Source: Streptomyces longispororuber
GTDB lineage: Bacteria > Actinomycetota > Actinomycetes > Streptomycetales > Streptomycetaceae
Assembly: GCF_014656095.1 (NCBI RefSeq)
Contig: NZ_BNBT01000030.1
Coordinates: forward strand, 1-64,000
Length of the DNA: 64,000 nucleotides
Direction of reading: 5' to 3'
The notes beneath the pieces were generated by a model. The model made no database searches. It was not told where the DNA came from and was given only the letters and a program-made list of their open reading frames with translations. This document shows positions 15,427 to 23,552 of the stretch, piece by piece. Numbering within the stretch: position 1 is the first letter of the stretch; each line of letters opens with the position of its first letter. The position numbers and the translations under genes were made by a program.

Positions 15427-16601
15427 AAGGTCACCTCCGGCACCACCAGCCTGCGCCCCTCCGCCGCCGACCGGAGGCCCAGCTCCGCGAGCTGTACGCC
15501 CCGGGCGCCCGCCAGCAGGTCCCAGCGGTACGGCGCGTCCGCGTACACGTGCCGGAGGAACAGCTCCCACTGCGCCTTGAAGCCGTTGACCGGCCCCGCC
15601 GTGCCCTCGGCGCCCGGGGTGCCCTCGTTGTCCGGCACCTCCTGCCACTGCTCCCGGAAGACGTGCGGCGAGGGCAGGTCCGGGTTCCACACCGGCTTCG
15701 GCGTCGCCGCCCGGTGCTGGAAGCGGCACCCGCGCAGGCCCGCGACCGCCGAGCCCTCGGTGCCGTCCACCTGGAACTCCACCAGCTCGTCCCGGTGCAC
15801 CCGCACCGCCCAGGAGGAGTTGATCTGCGCGACCACCCCGCCCTCCAGCTCGAAGATGCCGTACGCCGCGTCCTCCGCCGTCGCGTCGTACGGCTTGCCC
15901 CGCTCGTCCCAGCGCTGCGGTACGTGCGTCGCGGTCAGTGCCTGGACGGTGCGGACCCGGCCGAACAGCTCGTGCAGCACGTACTCCCAGTGCGGGAACA
16001 TGTCCACGACGATGCCGCCGCCGTCCTGTGCCCGGTAGTTCCACGACGGCCGCTGCGCGGGCTGCCAGTCGCCCTCGAACACCCAGTACCCGAACTCCCC
16101 CCGCACCGACAGGACCCTGCCGAAGAACCCCCCGTCCACCAGGCGCTTCAACTTGCGCAGCCCCGGCAGGAACAGCTTGTCCTGGACCACGCCGTGCCGG
16201 ACGCCCGCCGCCCGCGCCCGGCGCGCCAGGTCCAGCGCGCCCGCCAGCGTCGTCGCCGTCGGCTTCTCCGTGTAGACGTGCTTGCCCGCCGCGATCGCCG
16301 CCCGCAGCGCCTCCTCCCGCGCCGAGGTCACCTGCGCGTCGAAGTACACCTCGATCGTGGGGTCCGCCAGCACCTCCGCGAGCTCCGTCGACCAGTGCTC
16401 CAGGCCGTAGCGGTCCGCCAGCGCCCGCAGCGCCGCCTCCCTGCGGCCGACCAGGACCGGCTCCGGCCACAGCACCGTGCCGTCGCCCAGGTCGAGCCCG
16501 CCCTGCTCGCGCAGCGCCAGCAGCGAGCGGACCAGGTGCTGGCGGTGGCCCATCCGTCCCGTCACCCCGTTCATGGCGACGCGGACCGTCGTACGTGTCA
16601 C
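15423..16601 (-). CDS. Gfo/Idh/MocA family oxidoreductase
   Basis: A 392-residue NAD(P)-dependent dehydrogenase. An N-terminal Rossmann region is followed by the family hallmark 'HVYTEKPTA' (EKP motif, catalytic Lys) near residue 115 and the C-terminal substrate domain ('GGGIVVDMFPHWEYVLHEL', which carries the metal/substrate-type histidine). Members oxidise sugars or cyclitols such as myo-inositol or glucosides; the substrate here is unknown. The GTG start has GAGGAA ahead. It is the first gene of the three-gene minus-strand operon and is divergent from a LacI regulator, with a LacI-type operator in the shared 98-bp promoter region. Confidence 0.88.
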   Translation of the reverse strand: MTRTTVRVAMNGVTGRMGHRQHLVRSLLALREQGGLDLGDGTVLWPEPVLVGRREAALRALADRYGLEHWSTELAEVLADPTIEVYFDAQVTSAREEALRAAIAAGKHVYTEKPTATTLAGALDLARRARAAGVRHGVVQDKLFLPGLRKLKRLVDGGFFGRVLSVRGEFGYWVFEGDWQPAQRPSWNYRAQDGGGIVVDMFPHWEYVLHELFGRVRTVQALTATHVPQRWDERGKPYDATAEDAAYGIFELEGGVVAQINSSWAVRVHRDELVEFQVDGTEGSAVAGLRGCRFQHRAATPKPVWNPDLPSPHVFREQWQEVPDNEGTPGAEGTAGPVNGFKAQWELFLRHVYADAPYRWDLLAGARGVQLAELGLRSAAEGRRLVVPEVTL

Positions 16602-16628
16602 GTGTTCCTCCGCGGGGCAACCAGGAAT

Positions 16629-16642
16629 AGCAAGCGCTTTCT
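16629..16642. promoter_or_regulatory. LacI-family operator between the oxidoreductase operon and its regulator
   Basis: AGCAAGCGCTTTCT is an almost perfect palindrome centred on CG with an AAGCGCTT core, typical of LacI/GalR sites. It lies 28 bp upstream of the oxidoreductase start and 58 bp upstream of the lacI-type start, so it can repress both directions. Confidence 0.75.
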
Positions 16643-16699
16643 ACTGGGGAGAAGCTAGCCTGCGGGCAACGTTCGTACAAGACCACCGGAGGACTGTGG

Positions 16700-17755
16700 A
16701 TGACCGTGACCCTGGCGGACGTGGCGGCTCGTGCCCAGGTGTCCCCCGCCACCGTCTCCCGCGTGCTGAACGGCAACTACCCCGTCGCCGCCGCCACCCG
16801 CGAACGCGTGCTGCGCGCCGTGGACGAGCTGGACTACGTCCTCAACGGCCCGGCCAGCTCCCTCGCCGCCGCCACGTCCGACCTGGTCGGCATCCTCGTC
16901 AACGACATCGCCGACCCCTTCTTCGGCATCATCGCGAGCGCCGTGCAGTCCGAGATCGGCGGGCCCGGCGGGCGGGCCGGGGGCGAGCGCATGGCCGTCG
17001 TCTGCAACACCGGCGGCTCCGCCGAGCGCGAGCTCACGTATCTGACGCTGCTTCAGCGGCAGCGGGCCGCCGCCGTGGTCCTCACCGGCGGGGCCAGTGA
17101 GGACCCGGAGCACGTGGCCGCCATCGGCGCGAAGCTGCGGCGGCTGGGGGAGGCGGGGTCGCGCGTGGTCCTGTGCGGGCGGCCTCCGGCCGAGGGGGCG
17201 CCGGACGCCGTGGCCCTCACCTTCGACAACCGCGGCGGCGGGCGGCGGCTGACCGAGCACCTGCTGGGGCTCGGGCACCGGCGCATGGGGTACGTCGCCG
17301 GGCCCGTGGGGCGCACCACCACCCGGCACCGGCTGGAGGGGCACCGGGAGGCGCTGGCCGCCGCCGGGGTCGCCGACGATCCCCGGCTGACGCTGCACGG
17401 GCCTTACGACCGGCGCTCGGGGTACGACGCCACGGTCGAACTCCTGCGGCGCGAGCCGTCGTTGACGGCCGTCGTCGCCGCGAACGACACGGTCGCGCTG
17501 GGGGCGTGTGCCGCGCTGCGGGACCGGGGGCTCTCGATCCCCGGGGACGTGTCGGTGGCGGGCTTCGACGACCTGCCGTTCAGCGTGGACGCGGTGCCGG
17601 CGCTGACCACCGTGCGGTTGCCCCTCGCCGGGGCGGGGGCGCGGGCCGGGCGGATCGCCATGGGGCGGGAGGAGGAGCCTCCTGGCGGTATTGCCACGAT
17701 CCAGGGGGAGTTGATGGTGCGGGGGTCCACGGGGGGTGTGGGCTCGGGGGGCTGA
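16700..17755 (+). CDS. LacI-family transcriptional regulator
   Basis: A 351-residue LacI-type repressor. Helix-turn-helix 'LADVAARAQVSPATVSRVLNG' occupies residues 5-25, and the effector domain has 'GILVNDIADPFFGIIAS', 'RLTEHLLGLGHRRMGYVAGP' and 'ANDTVALGACAALRDRGL'. The ATG has GGAGGACTGTGG ahead. It is divergent from the oxidoreductase/DUF993/isomerase operon, with one LacI-type operator in between, so it most likely represses that operon and itself. The effector is unknown. The C-terminus ends in a glycine-rich tail just before a tandem-repeat region. Confidence 0.87.
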   Translation: MTVTLADVAARAQVSPATVSRVLNGNYPVAAATRERVLRAVDELDYVLNGPASSLAAATSDLVGILVNDIADPFFGIIASAVQSEIGGPGGRAGGERMAVVCNTGGSAERELTYLTLLQRQRAAAVVLTGGASEDPEHVAAIGAKLRRLGEAGSRVVLCGRPPAEGAPDAVALTFDNRGGGRRLTEHLLGLGHRRMGYVAGPVGRTTTRHRLEGHREALAAAGVADDPRLTLHGPYDRRSGYDATVELLRREPSLTAVVAANDTVALGACAALRDRGLSIPGDVSVAGFDDLPFSVDAVPALTTVRLPLAGAGARAGRIAMGREEEPPGGIATIQGELMVRGSTGGVGSGG

Positions 17756-18172
17756 GCGATCGCCTGGGCCGGCGTTCTCTGCGGCTGCGGTGCATCCACC
17801 GCTTCCTTGTCCTCACTTCCGCCGCGTTCGCCGTTTCCCGCCGTTTGCTTGTCCTCACTTCCGCCGCGTTCGCCGTTTCCCGCCGTTTGCTTGTCCTCAC
17901 TTCCGTCGCGTTTGCCGTTTCCCGCCGTTTGCTTGTCTTCGCTTCCGTCGCGTTCGCCGTTTCCCGCCGTTTGCTTGTCTTCGCTTCCGTCGCGTTCGCC
18001 GCCTCCCCGCCGTTCCGGTACGCCTGGGTCGTCCCTGAGTCGGGGCCGCGGCGGTATGTCCGTCCTCGCCGTCATGTGCGCGGGGCGGTGCCTCGTGCGG
18101 GGCGGTGTCGTTGCTGTGCTGCGGGCGGACATACCGCCGCGTCCCCTTCTGTTTCGTCGGCGTCCGACGGTG
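17756..18172. other. intergenic region dominated by a 42-bp minisatellite
   Basis: Between the LacI gene and the TetR stop codon I see no gene with a ribosome-binding site. Half of the interval is the 42-bp tandem repeat at 17806-18015. Because 42 is a multiple of three, several frames stay open through it and give artificial repetitive proteins on both strands. Confidence 0.6.
17806..18015. repeat. 42-bp tandem repeat, 5 copies
   Basis: Units start at 17806, 17848, 17890, 17932 and 17974. The first two are identical; later ones carry a few C-to-T and A-to-G changes, and the fifth diverges at its end. Each unit contains two related sub-motifs (TTCGCCGTTTCCCGCCGTTTG). It is a minisatellite in non-coding DNA by the evidence available. 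Confidence 0.9.
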
Positions 18173-18811
18173 TCAGTCGGTGATCGCGCGCGAGCCCGCG
18201 GCGGTCGCCCCGGCGCCTTCCCGCAGGGCGTGGTCGAGCAGGACCTCCGCCGCCGCCCGCGCGTGCCGGCCGTAGTCCGCGTCGTCCAGCACCATGGCGC
18301 GGCTGGCCGCCCCGTCCGCGAGCGTGGCCAGTTGTTCGGCGAGCAGGAGGGGTTCGCGGCAGCCGAGCCGCGTCACCAGATCGGCGATCAGGGCCACCAT
18401 GCGCAGCTTCTGCTCCCGGGCGTAGGCGTGCACCGCGCTCTCCGGGTCGGGGAACTCCGCGGCGGCGTCGATGAACGGACACCCGCGCACCGGAGCGGCG
18501 TCGGCCACCGGCTGGTCGAACAACCTGCGGATGCGGTCACGCGGAGGGATGTCCTCGCGGGTCAGCACGTCCTCCAGGGTGGCCCCTGACAGTACGAGGC
18601 CCTGCAAGTGGGCCATGACCAGGTCGTTCTTGGTGCGGAAGTGGGCGTAGAGCGTCCGCTTCGATACCGGCGCCTGTTCGGCGACCTGCTCCATGCCGGT
18701 CGCGCTGATGCCCTGGGTCGCGAACAGCCGGGCGGCGGCGGCCAGGATGCGCTCCCGGCCGCCGCGCCCCCGCCGGGGCGCCGTGGCCGTCGTACTCGCG
18801 GTCGTGTTCAT
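18173..18811 (-). CDS. TetR-family repressor, likely controlling the adjacent nitroreductase
   Basis: A 212-residue TetR regulator. The N-terminal DNA-binding domain (about residues 18-64) includes 'GISATGMEQVAEQAPVSKRTLYAHF' type helices, and the rest is a helical ligand domain with 'RGCPFIDAAAEFPDPES', a feature of the YcdC/TetR_C-type branch that includes reactive-electrophile sensors. The start ATG at 18811 has almost no recognisable ribosome-binding site. An 18-bp palindromic operator begins only 7 bp upstream, so the mRNA leader must be very short and the gene autorepressed. It is divergent from a nitroreductase whose promoter holds a second copy of the operator. Confidence 0.85.
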   Translation of the reverse strand: MNTTASTTATAPRRGRGGRERILAAAARLFATQGISATGMEQVAEQAPVSKRTLYAHFRTKNDLVMAHLQGLVLSGATLEDVLTREDIPPRDRIRRLFDQPVADAAPVRGCPFIDAAAEFPDPESAVHAYAREQKLRMVALIADLVTRLGCREPLLLAEQLATLADGAASRAMVLDDADYGRHARAAAEVLLDHALREGAGATAAGSRAITD

Positions 18812-18818
18812 GGGGTAA

Positions 18819-18836
18819 GTATACGCGCGCGTTTAC
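18819..18836. promoter_or_regulatory. TetR operator, proximal copy
   Basis: GTATACGCGCGCGTTTAC is an 18-bp palindrome with one mismatched pair, matching the perfect copy at 18873-18890. It abuts the tetR start. Confidence 0.8.
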
Positions 18837-18872
18837 TTGGATGAGCCTTTCGCGTTAGGGTGTGGTTCGCAT

Positions 18873-18890
18873 GTAAACGCATGCGTTTAC
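18873..18890. promoter_or_regulatory. TetR operator, perfect copy before the nitroreductase
   Basis: GTAAACGCATGCGTTTAC is a perfect 18-bp palindrome 15 bp upstream of the nitroreductase start codon. Centre-to-centre distance to the other copy is 54 bp, about five helical turns. Confidence 0.85.
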
Positions 18891-18905
18891 CTTCTGAGGA
18901 GTGCC

Positions 18906-19580
18906 ATGAAGTCCGTTGCCACTTACGCGGAGAAGCTCATACGCGGCCGTCACGCGACCCGTGCGTTCCGGCCGGAACCCGTGCCCGAGGACACGCTGCG
19001 CAGGATCTTCTCGCTGGCCGGAACCGCGCCGTCCAACTCCAACGCGCAGCCGTGGCAGGTGGAGGTGGCGAGCGGCGCGGTCCGTCAGCGCCTGGCCGGG
19101 GCTTTGGTGAGGGCCCACGCCGAACGGCGTACTTCGGTGGACTTCCCGTATTCCGAGGGGATGTACACGCAGGTGCACCAGACGCGTCGGGCGGCGTTCG
19201 GTGCCGAGCTGTACGGGGCGCTGGGCATCGGCCCGGACGACCACACGGCACGTGCGGCCTACGACTCGGAGAGCCTGCGCTTCTACGGCGCGCCGCACGT
19301 GGCCTTCCTCTTCGTCCACGGTGACGGGGAGACCCGGCTGGCTGCGGATGTCGGCGCCTATATGCAGACGCTGCTCCTGGCGATGGCCGCGTACGGCGTG
19401 GACAGTTGCCCGCAGGGGCTGTTGAGCTTCTACGCCGACACCGTCCGCGGTGAACTCGGCGTGGAAGGCGGCAAGTTGCTCGTCGGTATCTCCTTCGGGT
19501 ACGCGGACGAGGCGGCACCCGTGAATCGGGTGAAGGCCGGGCGGGCTCCGCTCGAGTCGACCACGACCTTCCACCACTAG
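18906..19580 (+). CDS. nitroreductase family protein
   Basis: A 224-residue FMN-dependent NAD(P)H oxidoreductase of the nitroreductase fold. Typical elements are 'RHATRAFRPEPVPEDTLRRI' at the N-terminus (the FMN-phosphate R-x-(S/T)-R region), 'APSNSNAQPWQVEVA' (the flavin-contacting segment) and 'GVDSCPQGLLSFYAD' near the C-terminus. It may reduce nitroaromatics, quinones or similar electrophiles in the cytosol. The ATG at 18906 has GAGGAG ahead and is preferred over upstream in-frame codons lying in the operator region. Expression should be switched by the divergent TetR through the perfect palindrome overlapping its leader. Confidence 0.88.
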   Translation: MKSVATYAEKLIRGRHATRAFRPEPVPEDTLRRIFSLAGTAPSNSNAQPWQVEVASGAVRQRLAGALVRAHAERRTSVDFPYSEGMYTQVHQTRRAAFGAELYGALGIGPDDHTARAAYDSESLRFYGAPHVAFLFVHGDGETRLAADVGAYMQTLLLAMAAYGVDSCPQGLLSFYADTVRGELGVEGGKLLVGISFGYADEAAPVNRVKAGRAPLESTTTFHH

Positions 19581-19614
19581 GCGGCCCCGCCCGCGGCGCG
19601 CGGCCTGGGCTGTG

Positions 19615-19809
19615 TCAGTCGGTGATCGTCCAGGAGCCGGCCTTGGCGTACGTGGAGTCGTGGATGTCCTCCGTGGTGCCGGGGGTCAGGTCGTAGTGGT
19701 GGAGGTTGCCCGCCCAGTAGCGCAGGATGCGCGACAGTTCGCGGGTGGTGGTCTCGGGGGTCGCCGCGTCGTCGAGTTCGACCTGGAGGTGGAATCTCAT
19801 GCCTTCCAT
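19615..19809 (-). CDS. small conserved hypothetical protein
   Basis: A 64-residue acidic protein beginning MEGMRFHLQVELDD and continuing with a helical 'ELSRILRYWAGNLHHYDL' and 'DSTYAKAGSWTITD'. Short proteins of this pattern occur widely in Streptomyces with no known function. The ATG at 19809 is taken; the internal ATG at 19800 is directly preceded by GGAAGGC and is an equal alternative. The much longer open frame upstream of it is the antisense shadow of the pentapeptide-repeat gene and should not be counted. It is divergent from that gene, sharing a 120-bp promoter region. Confidence 0.7.
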   Translation of the reverse strand: MEGMRFHLQVELDDAATPETTTRELSRILRYWAGNLHHYDLTPGTTEDIHDSTYAKAGSWTITD

Positions 19810-19929
19810 CGTTTCATTGAAGTTGCTCTGGGGACTTTTGGTGCGTGATGGCGGTGGGGTGGGGTGGAAGTCCCAAGTGGGTGGGGGGCTCGCGGCAACT
19901 CCCACCCGCCTCATCGCGTCGATGAGGGC

Positions 19930-21918
19930 ATGGCCACCATCACGGAGTCCGAGGCCCCTGACTATCCGTGCTGCGGGTACGGCACCGACCTGGAGCGCGA
20001 CCCTGTGGGCTGTCGAGGGCGGCGCGTCGAAAGCAGTGACGACCGGCAGGAGCCGTACGAGGCGTGTCTGGCCCACCTCGATGACATAGCCCTCCAGGCC
20101 TACCTGACCGCACTGCGTCCTGGCAGCGATCTCGACCACCGCGGCACCACCATCGGCACAGCCTTGCTGGAACGCCTGCTGAACGCCCTGCACGCTCCGG
20201 ACACCGGCCATCCCTCCGTGGGAGCCGCGCGTTTCGACGGGGCGGTGTTCGACGGCGGGGCCCGGTTCGGGAGAACAGCCTTCGCGGGCCGCGCCGAGTT
20301 CAACGGGGCGGACTTCCGGGGCCTCGCCGTGTTCGGGGCGGACTTCCAGCGCGAGGCGGGATTCGCTGGGGCAACCTTCCAGAGCGACGCTGTCTTCGAG
20401 GGCGCGTCCTTCGCACGCGACGCCGAGTTCGATGGCGCGGTCTTCACGGGCAACGCCCGGTTCACCTGGGCGGCCTTCAAGACGGGTGTCACCTTCGACG
20501 GTGCGGTCTTCCATGGCGGGGCCGCCTTCGGCGGGGCGACGTTCCGCGGTGTCACCGACTTCGGCGGGGCGGCCTTCGCCCACGACGCCTGGTTCGACGG
20601 GGCGGCCTTCCACGGGGTCACCGTGTTCGCCGGGGCGACCTTTGAGGGTGTCGCCGGGTTCGCCGGTGCGGCCTTGCGGGGCGACGCCAGGTTCGGCGGG
20701 ACTGCTTTCGCGGACGGTGCCAGGTTCGCCGGTGCTGCGTTTACGGGGAACGCCAGTTTCCGCGGGGCGACGTTCTCCCGCGGCGCCTGGTTCGACGGGG
20801 CGGTCTTCCACGGCGCCGCCGACTTCGCCGGTGCGGTCTTCGAGCGCGCTTCCGTGGTCGGGCCGCTGGCCTGCCGCGGGACGGTGGACCTCTCCCGGGC
20901 GCATTTCGCCGGTGCGGTGACACTGGAGATCGCTGCGAGCGGGGTCAAATGCTGGCGCACGCGGTGGACTTCCACGGCCGTGCTGCGGCTGAGGCACGCG
21001 GCAGTGGGTTTCAGTGACGCCGTGTTGGAATCCCCGGTGAGCGTCAGCGCCCATCCCGTCCCTTTCACCCAGCGGGACGGCGCGCCCTTGGACGAGACCG
21101 CGATCGCCCACCGCCCGGTGCGGATACTGGGCCTGCTGGGGGTAGATGCCTCCCACCTGACACTCAGGGATGTCGACCTCACCACGTGCCGGGTCGTCGG
21201 CACCTTCCATCTGGACCAGTTGCGTCTGCACGGCCGCTGTCCCCTGGCCCCTGTCCCGACGGGGGTCCGCCGCAGCGGCCTGCTGCCCCTGCGGCACACC
21301 ACCCGCCGGACCCTGGTCGAGGAACACCACTGGCGCGCGGCCCGCGAACGCGCGGCGGAGGGCTGGACACCGGCCCCCGCCGGCCGTACTCCGCTGCAGC
21401 CTGCCGCCTTGGCACCGGTGTACCGGGAGCTGCGCAAGGCATTCGAGGACAGCAAGAACGAGCCCGGGGCGGCGGACTTCTACTACGGCGAGATGGAGAT
21501 GCGCCGCCACGACACAGAAGCCCCCGCGGCCGAGCGGTTCATGCTCTGGCTGTACTGGGCGGCCTCCGGTTACGGGCTGCGGGCCTCTCGGGCTCTGAGC
21601 TGGTTGCTGGCCGCCATGACAGCCACGGTCGTCCTGATGCTCGGCTTCGGACTGCCGGACACGCCGGCCGAGGCCTTCCCACCCGACGCCGGAGTCATCG
21701 GCAAGCAGAACCCGGAGCTGCACGCGGCCTTCACCGACCGCTTCACTGCCGCCCGCGCGCAGAAGGCTGCCGATGTCGTCGTGAACTCTGTCGTCTTCCG
21801 CTCCAGCGGCCAGGACCTGACCACCGCCGGTCGCTATACGGAGATGGCCTCCCGGCTGACCGAGCCCGTCCTGCTCGCCCTGGCGCTCCTCGCCGTTCGC
21901 GGTCGCGTGAAGCGGTAG
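19930..21918 (+). CDS. pentapeptide-repeat membrane protein
   Basis: A 662-residue protein. An N-terminal segment holds a CC..G...C cysteine cluster ('DYPCCGYGTDLERDPVGCRG'). About residues 75-320 are dozens of A(D/N/V)LXF-type pentapeptides, here mostly 'G.A.F' units such as 'GAVFDGGARF' and 'GATFQSDAVF', expected to fold as a quadrilateral beta-helix. The C-terminal part has a charged helical region ('VYRELRKAFEDSKNEPGAADF') and then hydrophobic spans ('ALSWLLAAMTATVVLMLGFGL', 'EPVLLALALLAVRG') that probably anchor it in the membrane. The ATG at 19930 with ATGAGGGC ahead is chosen over an upstream in-frame codon at 19864. Function is unknown; membrane pentapeptide proteins of this layout sometimes resemble channel subunits. 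Confidence 0.85.
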   Translation: MATITESEAPDYPCCGYGTDLERDPVGCRGRRVESSDDRQEPYEACLAHLDDIALQAYLTALRPGSDLDHRGTTIGTALLERLLNALHAPDTGHPSVGAARFDGAVFDGGARFGRTAFAGRAEFNGADFRGLAVFGADFQREAGFAGATFQSDAVFEGASFARDAEFDGAVFTGNARFTWAAFKTGVTFDGAVFHGGAAFGGATFRGVTDFGGAAFAHDAWFDGAAFHGVTVFAGATFEGVAGFAGAALRGDARFGGTAFADGARFAGAAFTGNASFRGATFSRGAWFDGAVFHGAADFAGAVFERASVVGPLACRGTVDLSRAHFAGAVTLEIAASGVKCWRTRWTSTAVLRLRHAAVGFSDAVLESPVSVSAHPVPFTQRDGAPLDETAIAHRPVRILGLLGVDASHLTLRDVDLTTCRVVGTFHLDQLRLHGRCPLAPVPTGVRRSGLLPLRHTTRRTLVEEHHWRAARERAAEGWTPAPAGRTPLQPAALAPVYRELRKAFEDSKNEPGAADFYYGEMEMRRHDTEAPAAERFMLWLYWAASGYGLRASRALSWLLAAMTATVVLMLGFGLPDTPAEAFPPDAGVIGKQNPELHAAFTDRFTAARAQKAADVVVNSVVFRSSGQDLTTAGRYTEMASRLTEPVLLALALLAVRGRVKR

Positions 21919-22074
21919 GGGATCGATCGCGGGCTGTGACGTCCCTCCTCACCATCGGTCACGCTTCGGGGGGCTTTCGCCCGTGGTGTCGGTGGCGTGG
22001 GGTGGGCGTCTCAAGTGGGTCGGGATGGGCCGCGCCGGCCGTTTGCGGGGCGGGTTCGGGGGCAGGCCCTCGCC

Positions 22075-22875
22075 ATGAAACTCGCCTTCTCCACGCTCGG
22101 TGTGCCCGGCTTGCCCGTCGCGGACGTCCTTGGTCTCGCCACCACGTACGGCTACCACGGTGTCGAGTTGCGGGCGCATCGGGAGGAACCCGTCCACGTC
22201 GGCCTCGGGCTCGCCGAGCGGGCCGACGTGGCCGACGCGTTCAAGGCCGCGGGGGTGGCCGTCACCGGGGTCGCCGGGTACGCGCGGGTGGCCGCTCCCG
22301 GGGAGGACGCGGCGGTGGTGGAGGAGGTGCGTGGGCTGGTGGAGCTCGCGCGGGACCTGGGGGCGCCGTTCGTGCGGGTGTTTCCCGGGGGCGAGGAGCC
22401 GGACGCCGACGAGGTGGCCGCGCGGCGGCTCGGGGTGATCGCCGAGCACGCCGCCGACGCGGGGGTGCGGGTGCTGATGGAGACCCACGACTCGCACCGC
22501 ACCGGCGCGGACGCCGCGCGGGTGCTCGGCGCCGTGGGGCATCTGCACGCCGGTGCCTTGTGGGACCTGCTGCACACCTGGCTCGGGGGCGAGGACGTCG
22601 CCGATACGGTCGCCGCGCTCGGACCCTATCTGGGGTATGTGCAGGTCAAGGATGTCGCCGGGGTGGACGACACCACTCCGCTGGGCCTGGGGGACGGCGT
22701 GCTGCCGCTGGCCGAGTGCGTGGACGTGCTCAGCCGGCAGGGGTGGGACGGCTGGCTGTGCTGGGAGTACGAGAAGCGGTGGTACGAGGACGCCGTGCCG
22801 CTGCCCGACCTGCTGGGCCGGGGGCGGGAGTTCCTCGCCCGGCTGTTGAGCGAGGCCGGTCAGTCGCCAAGGTAG
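22075..22875 (+). CDS. sugar phosphate isomerase/epimerase (TIM barrel)
   Basis: A 266-residue AP-endonuclease-2-type protein starting MKLAFSTLG. Motifs include 'YGYHGVELRAHRE', 'VRVLMETHDSHRTG' (metal ligands), 'HAGALWDLLHTWLGGED', 'YVQVKDVAG' and 'WLCWEYEKRWYED'. It probably isomerises or epimerises a ketose or a cyclitol derivative; the substrate is not deducible. The ATG at 22075 matches the family start, although the upstream ribosome-binding site is weak. The last 16 bp overlap the convergent MerR-type gene. No sugar operon surrounds it. Confidence 0.83.
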   Translation: MKLAFSTLGVPGLPVADVLGLATTYGYHGVELRAHREEPVHVGLGLAERADVADAFKAAGVAVTGVAGYARVAAPGEDAAVVEEVRGLVELARDLGAPFVRVFPGGEEPDADEVAARRLGVIAEHAADAGVRVLMETHDSHRTGADAARVLGAVGHLHAGALWDLLHTWLGGEDVADTVAALGPYLGYVQVKDVAGVDDTTPLGLGDGVLPLAECVDVLSRQGWDGWLCWEYEKRWYEDAVPLPDLLGRGREFLARLLSEAGQSPR

Positions 22876-23552
22876 GCGTGCAGGCGGCTCGCCCCCTCCA
22901 GCGCCGCCCGGGAGGTGCGGGTCAGCGTGCGGGAGTGCTCCGCCAGCGCCTCGCGCAGGGCCTCGCTGGAGCCGGTGGCCCGCAGCTCGGCCAGGACCGG
23001 GCGGATGCGGGACAGCAGATAGCCGGCCTGGCGGAGCAGGCTGATCACGCGGGCGTCGCGCAGGTCGGCCGCGCCGTAGCGGCGGTGGCGGGTGCCGCGC
23101 TCCCGGGCCGGGGCGAGCAGGCCCGCCGCCTCCCACACGCGCAGCGCCGAGGGGCGTACGCCCACGTGCGCGGCGGCCTCGCCGACCGTCAGGGGAGCCC
23201 GTGGAGCCGGGGCGGCCTCGCCGGTGACCGCCTCCAGCGCCTCGGCGGTGGCCCGCAGGGCCTCGCGGCGGGCGTGCAGCGCGGCGTGCGCGGCGTCCAC
23301 CAGGGCGAGGGCGGCGGCGGTGTCGCCCGCGTGCACCGCCCGCAGCACCGCGCGGGCGGTCTCCGCGCCGAAGCCCCTGGCCAGCGCCCGGTACGTGAGC
23401 AGGGCGTCGGCGTGCGCCCGGTGGAAGCGGCGGTAGCCGGACGGGGTGCGCTCGGTGGGCGGCAGGATGCCCGCGTCGGCGTAGTCACGGACCAACTGGG
23501 TGGACACGCCCGCCAGCCGGGCCAGGTCCACGGGGCGCAGGGCTCGGGTCAT
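22860..23552 (-). CDS. MerR-family regulator with two MerR-type DNA-binding domains
   Basis: A 230-residue protein with an unusual duplication. Residues 1-45 are one MerR helix-turn-helix plus wing ('DLARLAGVSTQLVRDYADAG', 'TPSGYRRFHRAHADAL'). Residues about 125-195 are a second ('TVGEAAAHVGVRPSALRVWE', 'GTRHRRYGAADLRDARVI'), separated by a helical segment. Each resembles a TioE/MlrA-like or BmrR-like N-terminus, with no obvious effector pocket. Its ATG overlaps the stop of the EamA transporter (ATGA), so they form one operon and the regulator may control export. It overlaps the convergent isomerase gene by 16 bp. Confidence 0.85.
   Translation of the reverse strand: MTRALRPVDLARLAGVSTQLVRDYADAGILPPTERTPSGYRRFHRAHADALLTYRALARGFGAETARAVLRAVHAGDTAAALALVDAAHAALHARREALRATAEALEAVTGEAAPAPRAPLTVGEAAAHVGVRPSALRVWEAAGLLAPARERGTRHRRYGAADLRDARVISLLRQAGYLLSRIRPVLAELRATGSSEALREALAEHSRTLTRTSRAALEGASRLHAYLGD

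Noticed and set aside
17404..18132. Minus-strand open frame with GERDGSEDKQTAGN repeats
   Set aside because: The repeat is a 42-bp minisatellite that keeps several frames open. The frame runs 350 bp antisense into the LacI gene and has no convincing ribosome-binding site.
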